Shown piece by piece: positions 53,622-64,000 of a stretch of DNA of 64,000 nucleotides. The DNA comes from Sphingomonas bacterium (lineage in GTDB: Bacteria > Pseudomonadota > Alphaproteobacteria > Sphingomonadales > Sphingomonadaceae). Every line of letters begins with the position of its first letter. Positions within the stretch are counted from its first letter, which is position 1. Where the stretch lies: the NCBI RefSeq assembly GCF_903642285.1, contig NZ_CAHJWJ010000001.1:124001-188000 (forward strand). The letters are read 5' to 3'. The position numbers and the translations under genes are program-made. The notes under the pieces were generated by a model, which saw only the letters and a program-made list of their open reading frames with translations, was not told the origin of the DNA and did no database searches.

Positions 53622-54212
53622 CTATCGCCCGCCGATCGCGTAATGAATCGGCTTGAACGTCCCGCCATTGGAGTCCGGCGCGGAGCAGGCGGTCAGGCCG
53701 ACGATCAGGTCCATCGCCGCGCGAAACGCGATCCGGTCGCCCGCCCTGCTGATCGGCGGCAGGACGCGAAGCGTGCCGGTCGCGCCGTCTACGGCCACGT
53801 TCATGAAGCAATTGAACGCCGTCGGGATCCGGTCGGGCAGGACACCATATGGCGCGAGCGCCGCCGTCAGATTGCCGAAACAGCCCCGATGCGGCGGGAG
53901 CGTCGGGTAGAAATGGTGGAACGTGTCGTAGGAACAGGGCGTCAGCAGGAAGTCGTGGCGACCTACATCGTCGCGTACGATCTCCAGCATCGGCTGCGAC
54001 CGGTTGGAATACAGGATATGGCCGGTGGTGAGATAGATCGTTTCGGCATAGTCGAGCGTCCGGCCCGACGAAACGACTTCACCGATATCGTCCGCGTTGA
54101 ACGCCAGCAGGTCGGCCACCTGTTCGCCGCGCGGATCGATGACATCGAGCGTCTCGCCGCGCGCCAGCCGGAACGCGGTGCCGCTGCGCTCCGATATCTC
54201 GACGACCGTCAC
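53622..54212 (-). CDS. DUF1989 (urea carboxylase-associated) family protein
   Basis: 196 aa. Contains ISERSGTAFRLARGETLDVIDP, the NRSQPMLEIVRDDVGRHDFLLTPCS block, CFGNLTAAL and the AFNCFMNVAV segment, which supply likely metal-binding Cys residues. DUF1989 members include the UAAP proteins next to urea carboxylase, reported as two subunits of a carboxyguanidine deiminase (CgdAB). Here only one subunit is present and no urea carboxylase or allophanate hydrolase follows. Its GTG start overlaps the stop of the GntA-like gene (GTGA), so the two are translated together. Confidence 0.85.
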   Translation of the reverse strand: MTVVEISERSGTAFRLARGETLDVIDPRGEQVADLLAFNADDIGEVVSSGRTLDYAETIYLTTGHILYSNRSQPMLEIVRDDVGRHDFLLTPCSYDTFHHFYPTLPPHRGCFGNLTAALAPYGVLPDRIPTAFNCFMNVAVDGATGTLRVLPPISRAGDRIAFRAAMDLIVGLTACSAPDSNGGTFKPIHYAIGGR

Positions 54213-54919
54213 GGCGTCGCGCCACCGCCATAGGAAAACGGGCAGCGCCAGACATCGTCGACCGCACGGCCGCTATATTGGCGCGCCTCGCTGACTTCGC
54301 CGTGCCGGTCGAGCATCGGGTTGCGCGATCCGGCGACCGCCTCGTCGCGCACCATGATCTTTTCGCGCATCGTCTCGTACCGACCCTGCGCGCGCAGCGT
54401 GGTGAACTGGTCGTGTAGGTTGAAGACCATGGTCGGCTTCGCGAAACGTCGCGCCGGGCGGCTGGCGCGTGCGTGGAGGCCGACGACGAAGAACGCCTCG
54501 CCACCGAAGCTGAGCGAGAAATGCGGACTGTCCGGATCGGCGCTGACCCGCTCGTCATAATCCTGACCGCGCCACACGTCCTTGTCCGACAGCGATTGGA
54601 TACGCGCCCACAATGCCCGTTCGAAATCGCGTTCCTCCATCACATCGGGTGCATCGAACACGATCGCCAGGCTGCGGAAAAGCGTGGGATCGGCGCGGTA
54701 GGCCCCGGCGAACTGGAGCAGCTTGTCGTGTATCCGCAGATCGTCCCAGGCGCTGTCGATCCGCCTGCACGACAGCAGTTCAAGCGTCCCGCGAGCGACC
54801 GCGGCCTTCGCCCCGACGCAAGGGAAATCCGCCGCCGCGATGTGATCGCGGAGCAGGTCTTCATGGTGGTCCTGGTATTCTAGGTGCCAGGGAAACAGCG
54901 GCGAATGATTGAAAGGCAT
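54209..54919 (-). CDS. YqcI/YcgG family protein (GntA-like heme-dependent N-oxygenase candidate)
   Basis: 236 aa. Matches the YqcI/YcgG family: DFPCVGAKAAVARGTLELL at residues 31-50, FSLSFGGEAFFVVGLHARASR, and KPTMVFNLHDQF, ending with NPMLDRHGEV and the YSGRAVDDVWRCPF end. Members named GntA (guanitoxin pathway) are heme enzymes hydroxylating a guanidine-type nitrogen. The likely heme ligand is not certain from sequence alone. It is first of a two-gene operon with the DUF1989 gene. Substrate here unknown, but guanidino compounds are the most natural guess. Confidence 0.8.
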   Translation of the reverse strand: MPFNHSPLFPWHLEYQDHHEDLLRDHIAAADFPCVGAKAAVARGTLELLSCRRIDSAWDDLRIHDKLLQFAGAYRADPTLFRSLAIVFDAPDVMEERDFERALWARIQSLSDKDVWRGQDYDERVSADPDSPHFSLSFGGEAFFVVGLHARASRPARRFAKPTMVFNLHDQFTTLRAQGRYETMREKIMVRDEAVAGSRNPMLDRHGEVSEARQYSGRAVDDVWRCPFSYGGGATP

Positions 54920-55003
54920 ATCCCGGACGACGTTTGTCCGGCCCGTCTGTTCCTCGAACTACCGCAGGTTAGGATGTTCTCGAACGGGACGGTCCGACGC
55001 GAT

Positions 55004-55368
55004 CTACCCCGCGATCGGCAGTTTCACCGCTCCGTCACGCGTACGTTCCAGCGGGCCATAGGCAATGACCGTTTCCAGCAGCAGCGGGCCGTAGAGATGC
55101 GGGAACAGCTGCCCGCCGCGGCTTTCCTCCCAGCGTAGCGTGGTGTCGAACGATCCCAGATCGACCGCCGCGAGGTGCAAGTCTGTCTGTCCCGCGAAAT
55201 GCTTGTCCACCGTCTCGGTCAGCTGCCCGGCGGTCGACAGATGGATATAGCCGTCCGCCAGATCGACGGCCGCGCCGGCGAAGATGCCGGTCGTCTCCAG
55301 CGTCGCCATCTGATCCGCGGTCAGGACCTTGTACGCGGTCTGGGGCCGCGCGATATTCTCTCCGGTAC

Positions 55369-55372
<4 letters not shown>
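55004..55372 (-). CDS. DUF952 family protein
   Basis: 122 aa. The family blocks AYKVLTADQMATLETTGIFAGAAVDLADGYIHLSTAGQ and LFPHLYGPL are clear. It is a small cytoplasmic protein of unknown catalytic role, often placed next to dihydroorotate dehydrogenase or gyrA-type genes in alphaproteobacteria. The GTG at 55372 overlaps the gyrA stop (GTGA), so it is in the gyrA operon. Confidence 0.88.
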
Positions 55373-58149
<2,777 letters not shown>

Positions 58150-58213
58150 TTTTCACGCTTTCGGGTTATGTCGGTTCAGTGACAACCCTAGCCTACGAGG
58201 CGTCGCCTGACCA

Positions 58214-58237
58214 CCCCCGCGCAGGGCAGCGCGGGGG
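58214..58237. terminator. GC-rich 9-bp hairpin between gyrA and the Lys/Thr-rich gene
   Basis: cccccgcgc (58214-58222) pairs with gcgcggggg (58229-58237) around a 6-base loop. It lies 18 bases past the stop of the minus-strand gene 58255-58662 and upstream of gyrA, so it probably ends that transcript. No T run is present. Confidence 0.55.
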
Positions 58238-58254
58238 TAGAACGCACGTTACGC

Positions 58255-58662
58255 CTACTTGCAGGCCTTCTTGTCGGCGTTGCCCGCGAGCGAGCAATTA
58301 TACGTGACGGTCTTGCCGTTCGCGAGCTTCGCCTGGACCATGCGACCCGACGCGGCGGGCTTCGGCTTGGTCTTCGTCACGATGGCAGGGGTCGTCGTCG
58401 TTTTCGAGGTCGATACGGTCTTCGCGGTCATGGTCGCCTTGGGCGCGGGCGCGGGCGCGGGCGCAGGCGCGGTCTTCGGTGCGGTCGTGGTCTTGGACAC
58501 CGTCACGGTCTTCGGCGCCGCGGCGGTCTTCGGTGTGACGACCGTCGTCTTGGTCTTGGTCGTCGCCTTGGGCGTCGGCTTCGCGGCCTGGGCGTCGGCG
58601 ATGGTCGCGGTGGACAGCATCGCGGCACCGGCCAGCAAGGCGGCGGACAGGAATCTGGTCAT
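58255..58662 (-). CDS. Lys/Thr/Pro-rich exported small protein
   Basis: 135 aa. Signal peptide MTRFLSAALLAGAAMLSTATIADA. Residues about 27-105 are a low-complexity tract of Thr, Lys, Pro and Ala (PKTAAAPKTVTVSKTTTAPK and similar). The C-terminal ~25 residues (KLANGKTVTYNCSLAGNADK) hold two Cys and look folded. Similar exported proteins with this short conserved end occur in sphingomonads, as I recall; function is not known. A short palindrome (58683-58699) is found just upstream in the leader. Confidence 0.7.
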   Translation of the reverse strand: MTRFLSAALLAGAAMLSTATIADAQAAKPTPKATTKTKTTVVTPKTAAAPKTVTVSKTTTAPKTAPAPAPAPAPKATMTAKTVSTSKTTTTPAIVTKTKPKPAASGRMVQAKLANGKTVTYNCSLAGNADKKACK

Positions 58663-58757
58663 GGGAACGCTCCTCTCGTTACACGCCCCCCGGGGGCGTT
58701 ATGCGCAAGCTGCGACACAATCGCGCGGCGTGCAACATGCGAATAAAGACAGGTCGA

Positions 58758-59456
58758 TTACGGCGCGATCTCGGACCCGTCCCAAGCGAACATCCGGCCG
58801 CTGTCGGGCGGCTTCAACCCGTCGATCACATCGAGCAGCTGCACGGCCGCGCGGTCGGGCGCAAAGAGACGACCGGGGCCGACATTGCCGCGGAAGGGTT
58901 TCGACAAGGCGGTGTCGACCGTACCCGGGTGCAACGCCACGACGATCCCGCGGTCGTTGCGGCGCTTGTCGCCGATCGCGATCGTCCGGATCAACTGGTT
59001 GAGCGCCGCTTTCGACGCGCGATAGGCGTGCCAGCCGCCCAGATTGTTGTCCGCGATGCTGCCGATCCGCGCGGACAGCACCGCGAACACGGTTCGGCCG
59101 GTGCGCGGCATGATCGGCAGGACGTGCTTCGCGATCACTGCGGGCCCGATCGCGTTGATCGCCAGGTTCCGCGCCATCCAGGCCGGGTCGAGCTCGGCCA
59201 GCGCCTTTTCAGGCCCGCGGTCGGCGTCGTGGAGCAGCCCGGTCGCGACGATGACGAGCGTCGGCGGCGGCCCCTTCGCCACCAGCGCGGCGGCCGCCGC
59301 GATGCTCGCCTCGTCGGTCACGTCCAGGTGTCGATCGCCTGCGAACGACCGCGCGAAGGCGTGGACGACATCGAACGCCGCCTCGTCGCGGATCGCCTCG
59401 ACCAGCGCCGCGCCGATCCCGCCCGAAGCACCGATGACCACCGCGCTCGCCACCAC
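58758..59456 (-). CDS. Short-chain dehydrogenase/reductase (C-factor-like)
   Basis: 232 aa SDR. The cofactor loop is VIGASGGIGAALVEA; NAIGPAVIAKHVLPIM, VLSARIGSIADN and the catalytic pair Tyr/Lys in WHAYRASKAALNQ follow. HPGTVDTALSKPF is the typical end of C-factor-like members. The start is a GTG (59456 or 59453) with ggtgggg upstream; no ATG fits. It follows yaaA on the same strand by 16 bases. Confidence 0.83.
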   Translation of the reverse strand: MVASAVVIGASGGIGAALVEAIRDEAAFDVVHAFARSFAGDRHLDVTDEASIAAAAALVAKGPPPTLVIVATGLLHDADRGPEKALAELDPAWMARNLAINAIGPAVIAKHVLPIMPRTGRTVFAVLSARIGSIADNNLGGWHAYRASKAALNQLIRTIAIGDKRRNDRGIVVALHPGTVDTALSKPFRGNVGPGRLFAPDRAAVQLLDVIDGLKPPDSGRMFAWDGSEIAP

Positions 59457-59472
59457 CGTCAGTTCCCCACCA

Positions 59473-60228
59473 TCATCGCCGCATGAACTGCCAGCGATCG
59501 TCGTCGCTGGCGTTGGCATCGAACGCGTAGCCGTCGGTGTCGAAATCCTTCATGCCGTCGATCCGGTCGATCCGGTGTTCGACCAGATAGCGTGCCATCA
59601 TCCCCCGTGCTTTCTTGGCGTGGAAGCTGACGAAGCGCGGGCCGTCGGGGCCGGGTTCGCGGAAATCGACGTCGATCACGCGGACATCGCGGGGCAGGCG
59701 GCCGGCGACCGCTGCCCAATATTCCTGGCTGGCGAGGTTCAGCACCGTGCCGGACCCCTCCTCCGCGACATCGGCGGCGAGGCAATCGGCGATCCGGCCG
59801 CCCCACCAGTCGGTCAGCTTGGTTCGGCGCGGTGCCCAGTGCGTTCCCATCTCCAGCCTGTAAGGCCGCATCGCGTCGAGCGGGCGGAGCAGCCCGTAAA
59901 GCCCGGAGAGCATACGGACATGATCCTGCGCATAGTCGATCGCGGGCGCGTCCAGCGTTGCGGCCTCCAGCCCGGTATAGACGTCGCCGGCAAAGGCGAA
60001 GAGGGCGGGGCGCTGGGGCGCGGCGGCGAAATCGCGGAACCGGTCCGCGTTCAGCTTCGCGAGCGCCGGCGATATCTTCATCAGCGCGGACAGTTTCTTC
60101 CGGCTGAGGTGCGATGCGGCCTTCGCCAGCGTCGCCGCCTCGGCGGCGAACCGCGGGGTCGTCGGCGTCAGCGCGGGCAGCGGCGTGTCATAGTCGAGCG
60201 TCTTGGCGGGGGAGAGCGTTGCGATCAT
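59473..60228 (-). CDS. yaaA: Peroxide stress protein YaaA
   Basis: 251 aa DUF328 family protein. In E. coli YaaA lowers free iron and protects DNA during peroxide stress. Signature blocks are ATLSPAKTLDYDT, FAGDVYTGLEA, LSGLYGLLRPLD and VSFHAKKARGMMARY. The start at 60228 follows a purine tract (gagag). The longer frame extends only through shadow sequence. An SDR gene follows it on the same strand. Confidence 0.92.
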   Translation of the reverse strand: MIATLSPAKTLDYDTPLPALTPTTPRFAAEAATLAKAASHLSRKKLSALMKISPALAKLNADRFRDFAAAPQRPALFAFAGDVYTGLEAATLDAPAIDYAQDHVRMLSGLYGLLRPLDAMRPYRLEMGTHWAPRRTKLTDWWGGRIADCLAADVAEEGSGTVLNLASQEYWAAVAGRLPRDVRVIDVDFREPGPDGPRFVSFHAKKARGMMARYLVEHRIDRIDGMKDFDTDGYAFDANASDDDRWQFMRR

Positions 60229-60360
60229 GCGCCCGTCGCTAGCCGTGGAGCCTTCCGCGTTCAATCGGCGTTCACCCGGGCATCGCTTGAACGTGCCCGA
60301 CCCGCACGGTAGAGCGACGCGGTTATCAAGGCGCTGGCGCCCGACAAGGAGAGTTCCCGG

Positions 60361-61650
60361 ATGAAGACGTTCTCGAAGCTGGCGTTTGCATTTGCGCTTA
60401 CCGGTAGCGCGGGTGCGCTGGTCGCCATGCCGGCGGTCGCCAAGGACAAGAAGGAAGAGGCGAAGCCCGGCCTGAAACTGAGCCCCGACATCATCAAGGC
60501 CGCACAGGCCGCGCAGACCGCGCTCGCCGCGAAGGACGTCGCGACCGCCACGCCGCTGGTCGCGCAGGTCGAAGCCGGCGCGAAGACGCCCGACGACAAA
60601 TATCTCGCGGCGAATTTCCGGTTGAACCTGGAACAGCTGAAGCTGCAGGCGGCGTCGGCGGCGAACCCCAACGCGCCGCAGGACAACACCCCGCTGATCG
60701 CCCCGCTCGATACGCTGATCGCCAGCCCGAACGTACCGCCCGAGGCGCGCGGTCAACTGCTCTACCAGCGCGGCGCGATCGCCTATAATGCGCGCCAATT
60801 CGCGCAGGCTTCGCAGTTCTTCGCGCAGGCGAAGGCGGCCGGCTACGCCAACGAAAATCTCGACATGCTGATCGTCAAGGCAAAGATGGACGGCGGCGAT
60901 ACCACCGGCGGCGTCGCCGATCTGAACGGCGTGATCGACAAGGCGACCGCCGCCGGCCAGAAAGCGCCCGAGGAATATTATCGCTACGCACTGTCGAAGG
61001 AACTGGCGGCGAAGGACAACGCCGGGTCGTTCGGGCTGATGCGGAAATATCTGACCGCGTATCCGACCGCGAAGAACTGGCGCGACATGATCGTGATCTA
61101 CGGTTTGCAGAACGGCAGCATCGCGACGCTCGACAACGGGCAGAAACTCGACCTCTTCCGCCTGATGCGGTCGACCAAGTCGCTCGCCGATCAGGTCGAT
61201 TACGGCGATTACGCGCAAAAGGCCTATGATCGCGGTCTGCCGGCGGAAACGTTGACGGTGCTCAGCGAAGGCGCGGCGACGGGCAAGATGCCCGCGACGA
61301 ACAGCGCGTCGAAACTGCTCCGTTCGACGGCGACGGAAGCCTTGAAGAACCAGGGCTCGCTGGCGGGGCTGGCGGCGAAGGCGCAGGCTTCACCCAACGG
61401 CAAGCTCGCGCAGCAGACCGCGGATGCGTATCTCGGCGCGGACGACAATGCCAAGGCAGCCGACCTCTACCGCGCCGCGCTGCAGAAAGGCGGTGTCGAT
61501 GCCGATGTGGTGAACCTGCGCCTCGGGATCGCGCTCGCGCGGTCCGGGGACAAGGCGGGCGCGAAGACCGCATTTGCGTCGGTAAACGGGGCGGAAATGG
61601 GCGTGGCCCAGCTATGGACGGTCTATGTCGATGCGCCGCCGACGGCCTGA
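60361..61650 (+). CDS. Exported TPR-like protein of unknown function
   Basis: 429 aa. Signal peptide MKTFSKLAFAFALTGSAGALVAMPAVA, so periplasmic. The mature protein is almost wholly helical with TPR-type repeats (YQRGAIAYNARQFAQASQFFAQAKAAGY; LYRAALQKGG). Lys- and Ala-rich, no membrane segment or catalytic motif. The good ribosome-binding site (aaggagag) lies 8 bases before the ATG at 60361. Single gene; likely a scaffold or chaperone-like protein. Confidence 0.8.
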   Translation: MKTFSKLAFAFALTGSAGALVAMPAVAKDKKEEAKPGLKLSPDIIKAAQAAQTALAAKDVATATPLVAQVEAGAKTPDDKYLAANFRLNLEQLKLQAASAANPNAPQDNTPLIAPLDTLIASPNVPPEARGQLLYQRGAIAYNARQFAQASQFFAQAKAAGYANENLDMLIVKAKMDGGDTTGGVADLNGVIDKATAAGQKAPEEYYRYALSKELAAKDNAGSFGLMRKYLTAYPTAKNWRDMIVIYGLQNGSIATLDNGQKLDLFRLMRSTKSLADQVDYGDYAQKAYDRGLPAETLTVLSEGAATGKMPATNSASKLLRSTATEALKNQGSLAGLAAKAQASPNGKLAQQTADAYLGADDNAKAADLYRAALQKGGVDADVVNLRLGIALARSGDKAGAKTAFASVNGAEMGVAQLWTVYVDAPPTA

Positions 61651-61718
61651 CGCGCGACGGTGTCGGGAGCGGGGCGGGGCGTCGGAGACCGCGCCCCGGT
61701 CCTACGTACCGCGCGGTA

Positions 61719-62186
61719 TCATTCGAGCGTGACGGGGACGCCGGATACCGATTTCGCGGTTCGGATCGTGAGCGACGTCTTGACGCCCGCGACATTGGGC
61801 GCGGTGGTCAGATGCGTGGTCAGGATCTCCTGGAACCCGCGCAGGTCGCTCGCAACGATCTTCAGGATGAAATCGATCTCGCCGTTCAGCATGTGGCATT
61901 CGCGGACCTCGGGGATCGCGGCGACATGCGCCTCGAACGCGGCCAGGTCGGTTTCGGCCTGGCTGCGCAGGCTGACCATCGCGAACACCGTGATCGGAAA
62001 TCCCATGCGTGCCGAGTCCAGGTCCGCGTGGTAGCCCCGGATCACGCCCTCCTCCTCCAGCGCCCGTACCCGCCGCAGGCACGGCGGCGCGGTCAAGCCT
62101 ACGCGATCGGCGAGATCGACATTGGTCATCCGGCCATCGGCTTGCAGATGACCCAGAATCTGCCGATCGATACGGTCGAACCCCAT
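61719..62186 (-). CDS. Lrp/AsnC-family transcriptional regulator
   Basis: 155 aa. The N-terminal winged helix starts FDRIDRQILGHLQADGR and has the recognition helix segment LTAPPCLRRVRALEEEGVI. The C-terminal RAM domain (from about 70) binds amino acids and forms octamers; the MLNGEIDFILKIVASDLRGF stretch is typical. It most likely senses an amino acid and regulates transport or catabolism. It is divergent from the histidine kinase gene, about 185 bases apart, which carries both promoters. Confidence 0.9.
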   Translation of the reverse strand: MGFDRIDRQILGHLQADGRMTNVDLADRVGLTAPPCLRRVRALEEEGVIRGYHADLDSARMGFPITVFAMVSLRSQAETDLAAFEAHVAAIPEVRECHMLNGEIDFILKIVASDLRGFQEILTTHLTTAPNVAGVKTSLTIRTAKSVSGVPVTLE

Positions 62187-62370
62187 GCGAATCGCTTTCC
62201 AAAACGGGACATTTCGACCCCCAGATCGCCCTCGAACGTAGGATAATTGCGGACAAACGCAATTGTCCCACATTGCGACGCGTCCAATAAGCCTGTTCCG
62301 ATTGCTCCCGGAAGGCGTTAATGAGTCGTTACGACCGGCGCAGCGCCGCGTCGATCCGAGGATCGTCCAT

Positions 62371-64000
62371 TTGCGTTTCGACGATAGCCTGAAGACGATC
62401 CTGTCGGCGGATGCGACCACCGGGTTCGGCGCGCAATCGGCTTGGCGGCAACTGGTCGACCTGGCGGGACGGCGGCGCATCGCGGACATCGACGCGGCGA
62501 TCGCCCGGCTCGGCATGTTGCGGGGATCGGTGCCGGTCGCGGTACGTGCCGCGAGCGGTCGGGCGCTCGCCTTCGCCAATCCGCCCGCCTTGCTCGTCGG
62601 CTTCTTCGCGGAGGATGATCTGGCGATCGCCGCGCCGGTGCTTCGTACCGCGACGCTGGCGGCGGACGACTGGGTCGCGCTGTTGCCGCGGCTGAGCCCC
62701 GCCGGGCGATCGGTGCTCCGCCATCGCCGCGATCTGCCGGCCCCCGTCGTGCGCGCGCTCGAGAGTTTCGGGTCGACCGATTTCGTCATCCATCATCAAC
62801 CCGGTGCGGATGCAAGCGTTGCACCTGCAGCCGCACCGGTCGTAGCGCCGCCGATCCCGGCAAACGATGCGGTGCCGGTGCGCCCCGATGCGCCGCTCAG
62901 CGAAACCCCGTTCGTGCCGCTCGGCACCGTCACGCGCGGTCTGCCGGTGGTGGCCGAGGCGCTTCGCCGCCACGAGGCCGGCTCGCCACCGACGCCGGGT
63001 GCGAACGGCTTCGTGATCTCGGACCTCGTCGCGCGGATCGACGCGTTCAACCGGACGCGGCCCGAGCCGGGGGAGGCCGCGCCCGTCGTCTCGCCGCCGG
63101 CGGAGGGTTTCCGCTTCGAAACCGACGCCGCCGGGGTGATCCGGTGGGTGGAGGGCGGCGGTCGCGCCGCCCTTGTCGGGGTTGGCCTGGCGCGCGCATC
63201 GTCCTACGGACCCGTCCGGATCGATGCGACCGCCGGTGGCGCGCTCCGCCGTCGCGCCGATTTCGACGATGCGCGGCTGGAGGTCGACGGGCAAAGCGAT
63301 GCCGCCGGATCGTGGCGGCTGTCGGGCACCGCGACGTTCGAACCCCGCACCGGTCGGTTCAGCGGTTTTCGCGGCGTGGGCCGCCGCCCGCGCCGCGATC
63401 AGAGCGCGACCCCGCCGGTTCCCGTGCCCGCCGGTGGTGCCGATTCGCTTCGGCAGCTCGTCCACGAACTGCGTACCCCGACCAACGCCATCGCCGGTTT
63501 CGCCGAATTGATCGGCAGCGAACTGCTCGGCCCGGTTTCGCCCGCTTACCGCGAGCGCGCGCAGTCGATCCACGCACAGGCGACCGACCTGATCGGCGCG
63601 ATCGAAGATCTGGACACCGCCGCGCGGATCGAAAGCGGTGCGCTGGAATTGCGACCGACGACGATCGATCTCGTGCCGCTGATCGCGCGTATCGTCGCCG
63701 ACCTGGCGCCGCTGGCGGCGATCCGCGGGGTTGCGCTCGCGGTCGAGCCCGTGACACAACCATTGCAGATCGTCGGCGACGACCGCGCGGTCGAGCGGCT
63801 GCTGTCGCGGCTCGCCGCCGCGCTCGTCGCTGCCGGCGGTAATGGCGAGCGGATCGGGGTGACGATGCTGGCCGATCCGCCTGTCGTCGCGATCCGGTTC
63901 GACCGGCCGCACGCGCTTCGCGTCGCCGACGATGCGGCGCTGCTCAGCCTCGACGGCGACGGCGACGCGGCGGGCGCGCCGTTGCTCGGCACCGGTTTCG
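62371..64000 (+). CDS. Sensor histidine kinase, N-terminal part (cut by window end)
   Basis: At least 543 residues are visible; the C-terminus lies beyond 64000. About 60-360 is a mostly soluble sensor region with a Pro/Ala-rich linker and possible PAS-like sequence. The HisKA phosphoacceptor is His365 in LVHELRTPTNAIAGFAELI. The frame is open from 62242 without an ATG. TTG at 62371 is preferred: gagga stands 8 bases before it and the protein then begins RFDDSLKTILSAD. An ATG at 62321 with a better ribosome-binding site is in another frame that stops after 24 codons. No membrane segment is obvious, so a cytoplasmic kinase is likely. Confidence 0.8.
   Translation, partial: MRFDDSLKTILSADATTGFGAQSAWRQLVDLAGRRRIADIDAAIARLGMLRGSVPVAVRAASGRALAFANPPALLVGFFAEDDLAIAAPVLRTATLAADDWVALLPRLSPAGRSVLRHRRDLPAPVVRALESFGSTDFVIHHQPGADASVAPAAAPVVAPPIPANDAVPVRPDAPLSETPFVPLGTVTRGLPVVAEALRRHEAGSPPTPGANGFVISDLVARIDAFNRTRPEPGEAAPVVSPPAEGFRFETDAAGVIRWVEGGGRAALVGVGLARASSYGPVRIDATAGGALRRRADFDDARLEVDGQSDAAGSWRLSGTATFEPRTGRFSGFRGVGRRPRRDQSATPPVPVPAGGADSLRQLVHELRTPTNAIAGFAELIGSELLGPVSPAYRERAQSIHAQATDLIGAIEDLDTAARIESGALELRPTTIDLVPLIARIVADLAPLAAIRGVALAVEPVTQPLQIVGDDRAVERLLSRLAAALVAAGGNGERIGVTMLADPPVVAIRFDRPHALRVADDAALLSLDGDGDAAGAPLLGTGF

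Noticed and set aside
58683..58699. acgcccccc/gggggcgt palindrome before the Lys/Thr-rich gene as a regulatory site
   Set aside because: It lies in the leader of a single gene and is pure G/C; nothing else marks it as an operator, so it is noted only with that gene.
59473..61218. 581-codon minus-strand frame suggesting a long YaaA fusion
   Set aside because: Only 59473-60228 encodes YaaA. The upstream part is the shadow of the plus-strand TPR-like gene, which has a signal peptide and a ribosome-binding site.
62329..63912. 527-codon minus-strand frame at the window end
   Set aside because: The plus-strand frame contains a clear HisKA motif (HELRTPTNAI); the minus frame is an Arg/Gly/Asp-rich shadow.

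Overview
The window is about two-thirds G+C, densely coded on both strands, and reads as an ordinary chromosome segment of a sphingomonad alphaproteobacterium (Sphingomonas or a close relative). The evidence is a DksA of the alphaproteobacterial type with an incomplete zinc finger, DUF465 and DUF1465 small proteins, a pyruvate dehydrogenase E1-beta with a fused N-terminal lipoyl domain, an arginine succinyltransferase (ast) operon, a VPAP-type PEP-CTERM-like tail, and many GTG/TTG starts with 1- or 4-base stop/start overlaps. I saw no rRNA, tRNA, CRISPR array, prophage, transposase or integrase.

Layout. 1-5.0 kb (minus strand): 5' part of tyrS, a LysM/M23 lipoprotein, surE, serS, and a large Ser/Gly-repeat surface protein. 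5.4-8.5 kb: dksA, a PilZ protein, two DUF465 mini-genes, DUF1465 and a nitronate monooxygenase. 8.7-11.9 kb: an M1 aminopeptidase and a gamma-carbonic anhydrase. 12.0-17.5 kb: a phosphate-starvation block, phosphate-selective porin then pstS-pstC-pstA-pstB, with candidate Pho boxes before the porin and pstS. 17.6-26.8 kb: an M3 oligopeptidase, then a long minus-strand run of esterase, rppH, DUF481, M20 hydrolase, astA, astB, a small membrane protein and cysQ.

26.9-33.9 kb (plus strand): HDAC-family deacetylase, korA, korB, an A+T-richer orphan gene, photolyase and a cyclopropane-fatty-acid synthase-like methyltransferase, with several overlapping junctions. 34-43.3 kb: a short-chain dehydrogenase, purF, a Rho-N-like small protein, hisI with a lipoprotein, a MerR-type regulator with an acyl-CoA dehydrogenase, and a minus-strand MFS-cysK-cell wall hydrolase operon. 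43.4-45.9 kb: pdhA-pdhB, closed by a near-ideal hairpin. 45.9-48.5 kb: two TadE-like genes and a TadG-like gene. 48.6-55.4 kb: a squalene/phytoene synthase-fold protein, an EF-hand protein, a heme-binding-type protein, trmFO, an HTH orphan, DUF488, a DUF1989 plus YqcI/YcgG (GntA-like) pair, and DUF952. 55.4-64 kb: gyrA, a Lys/Thr/Pro-rich secreted protein, a short-chain dehydrogenase, yaaA, a secreted TPR-like protein, an Lrp/AsnC regulator, and a histidine kinase cut by the window end.

Most genes are housekeeping. The least-explained elements are the DUF1989/GntA-like pair (possibly guanidino-group chemistry), the low-G+C orphan coupled between korB and photolyase, the HDAC-korAB junction, the MerR promoter/operator with a possibly leaderless start, and a palindromic repeat family sitting in the gaps between convergent genes.
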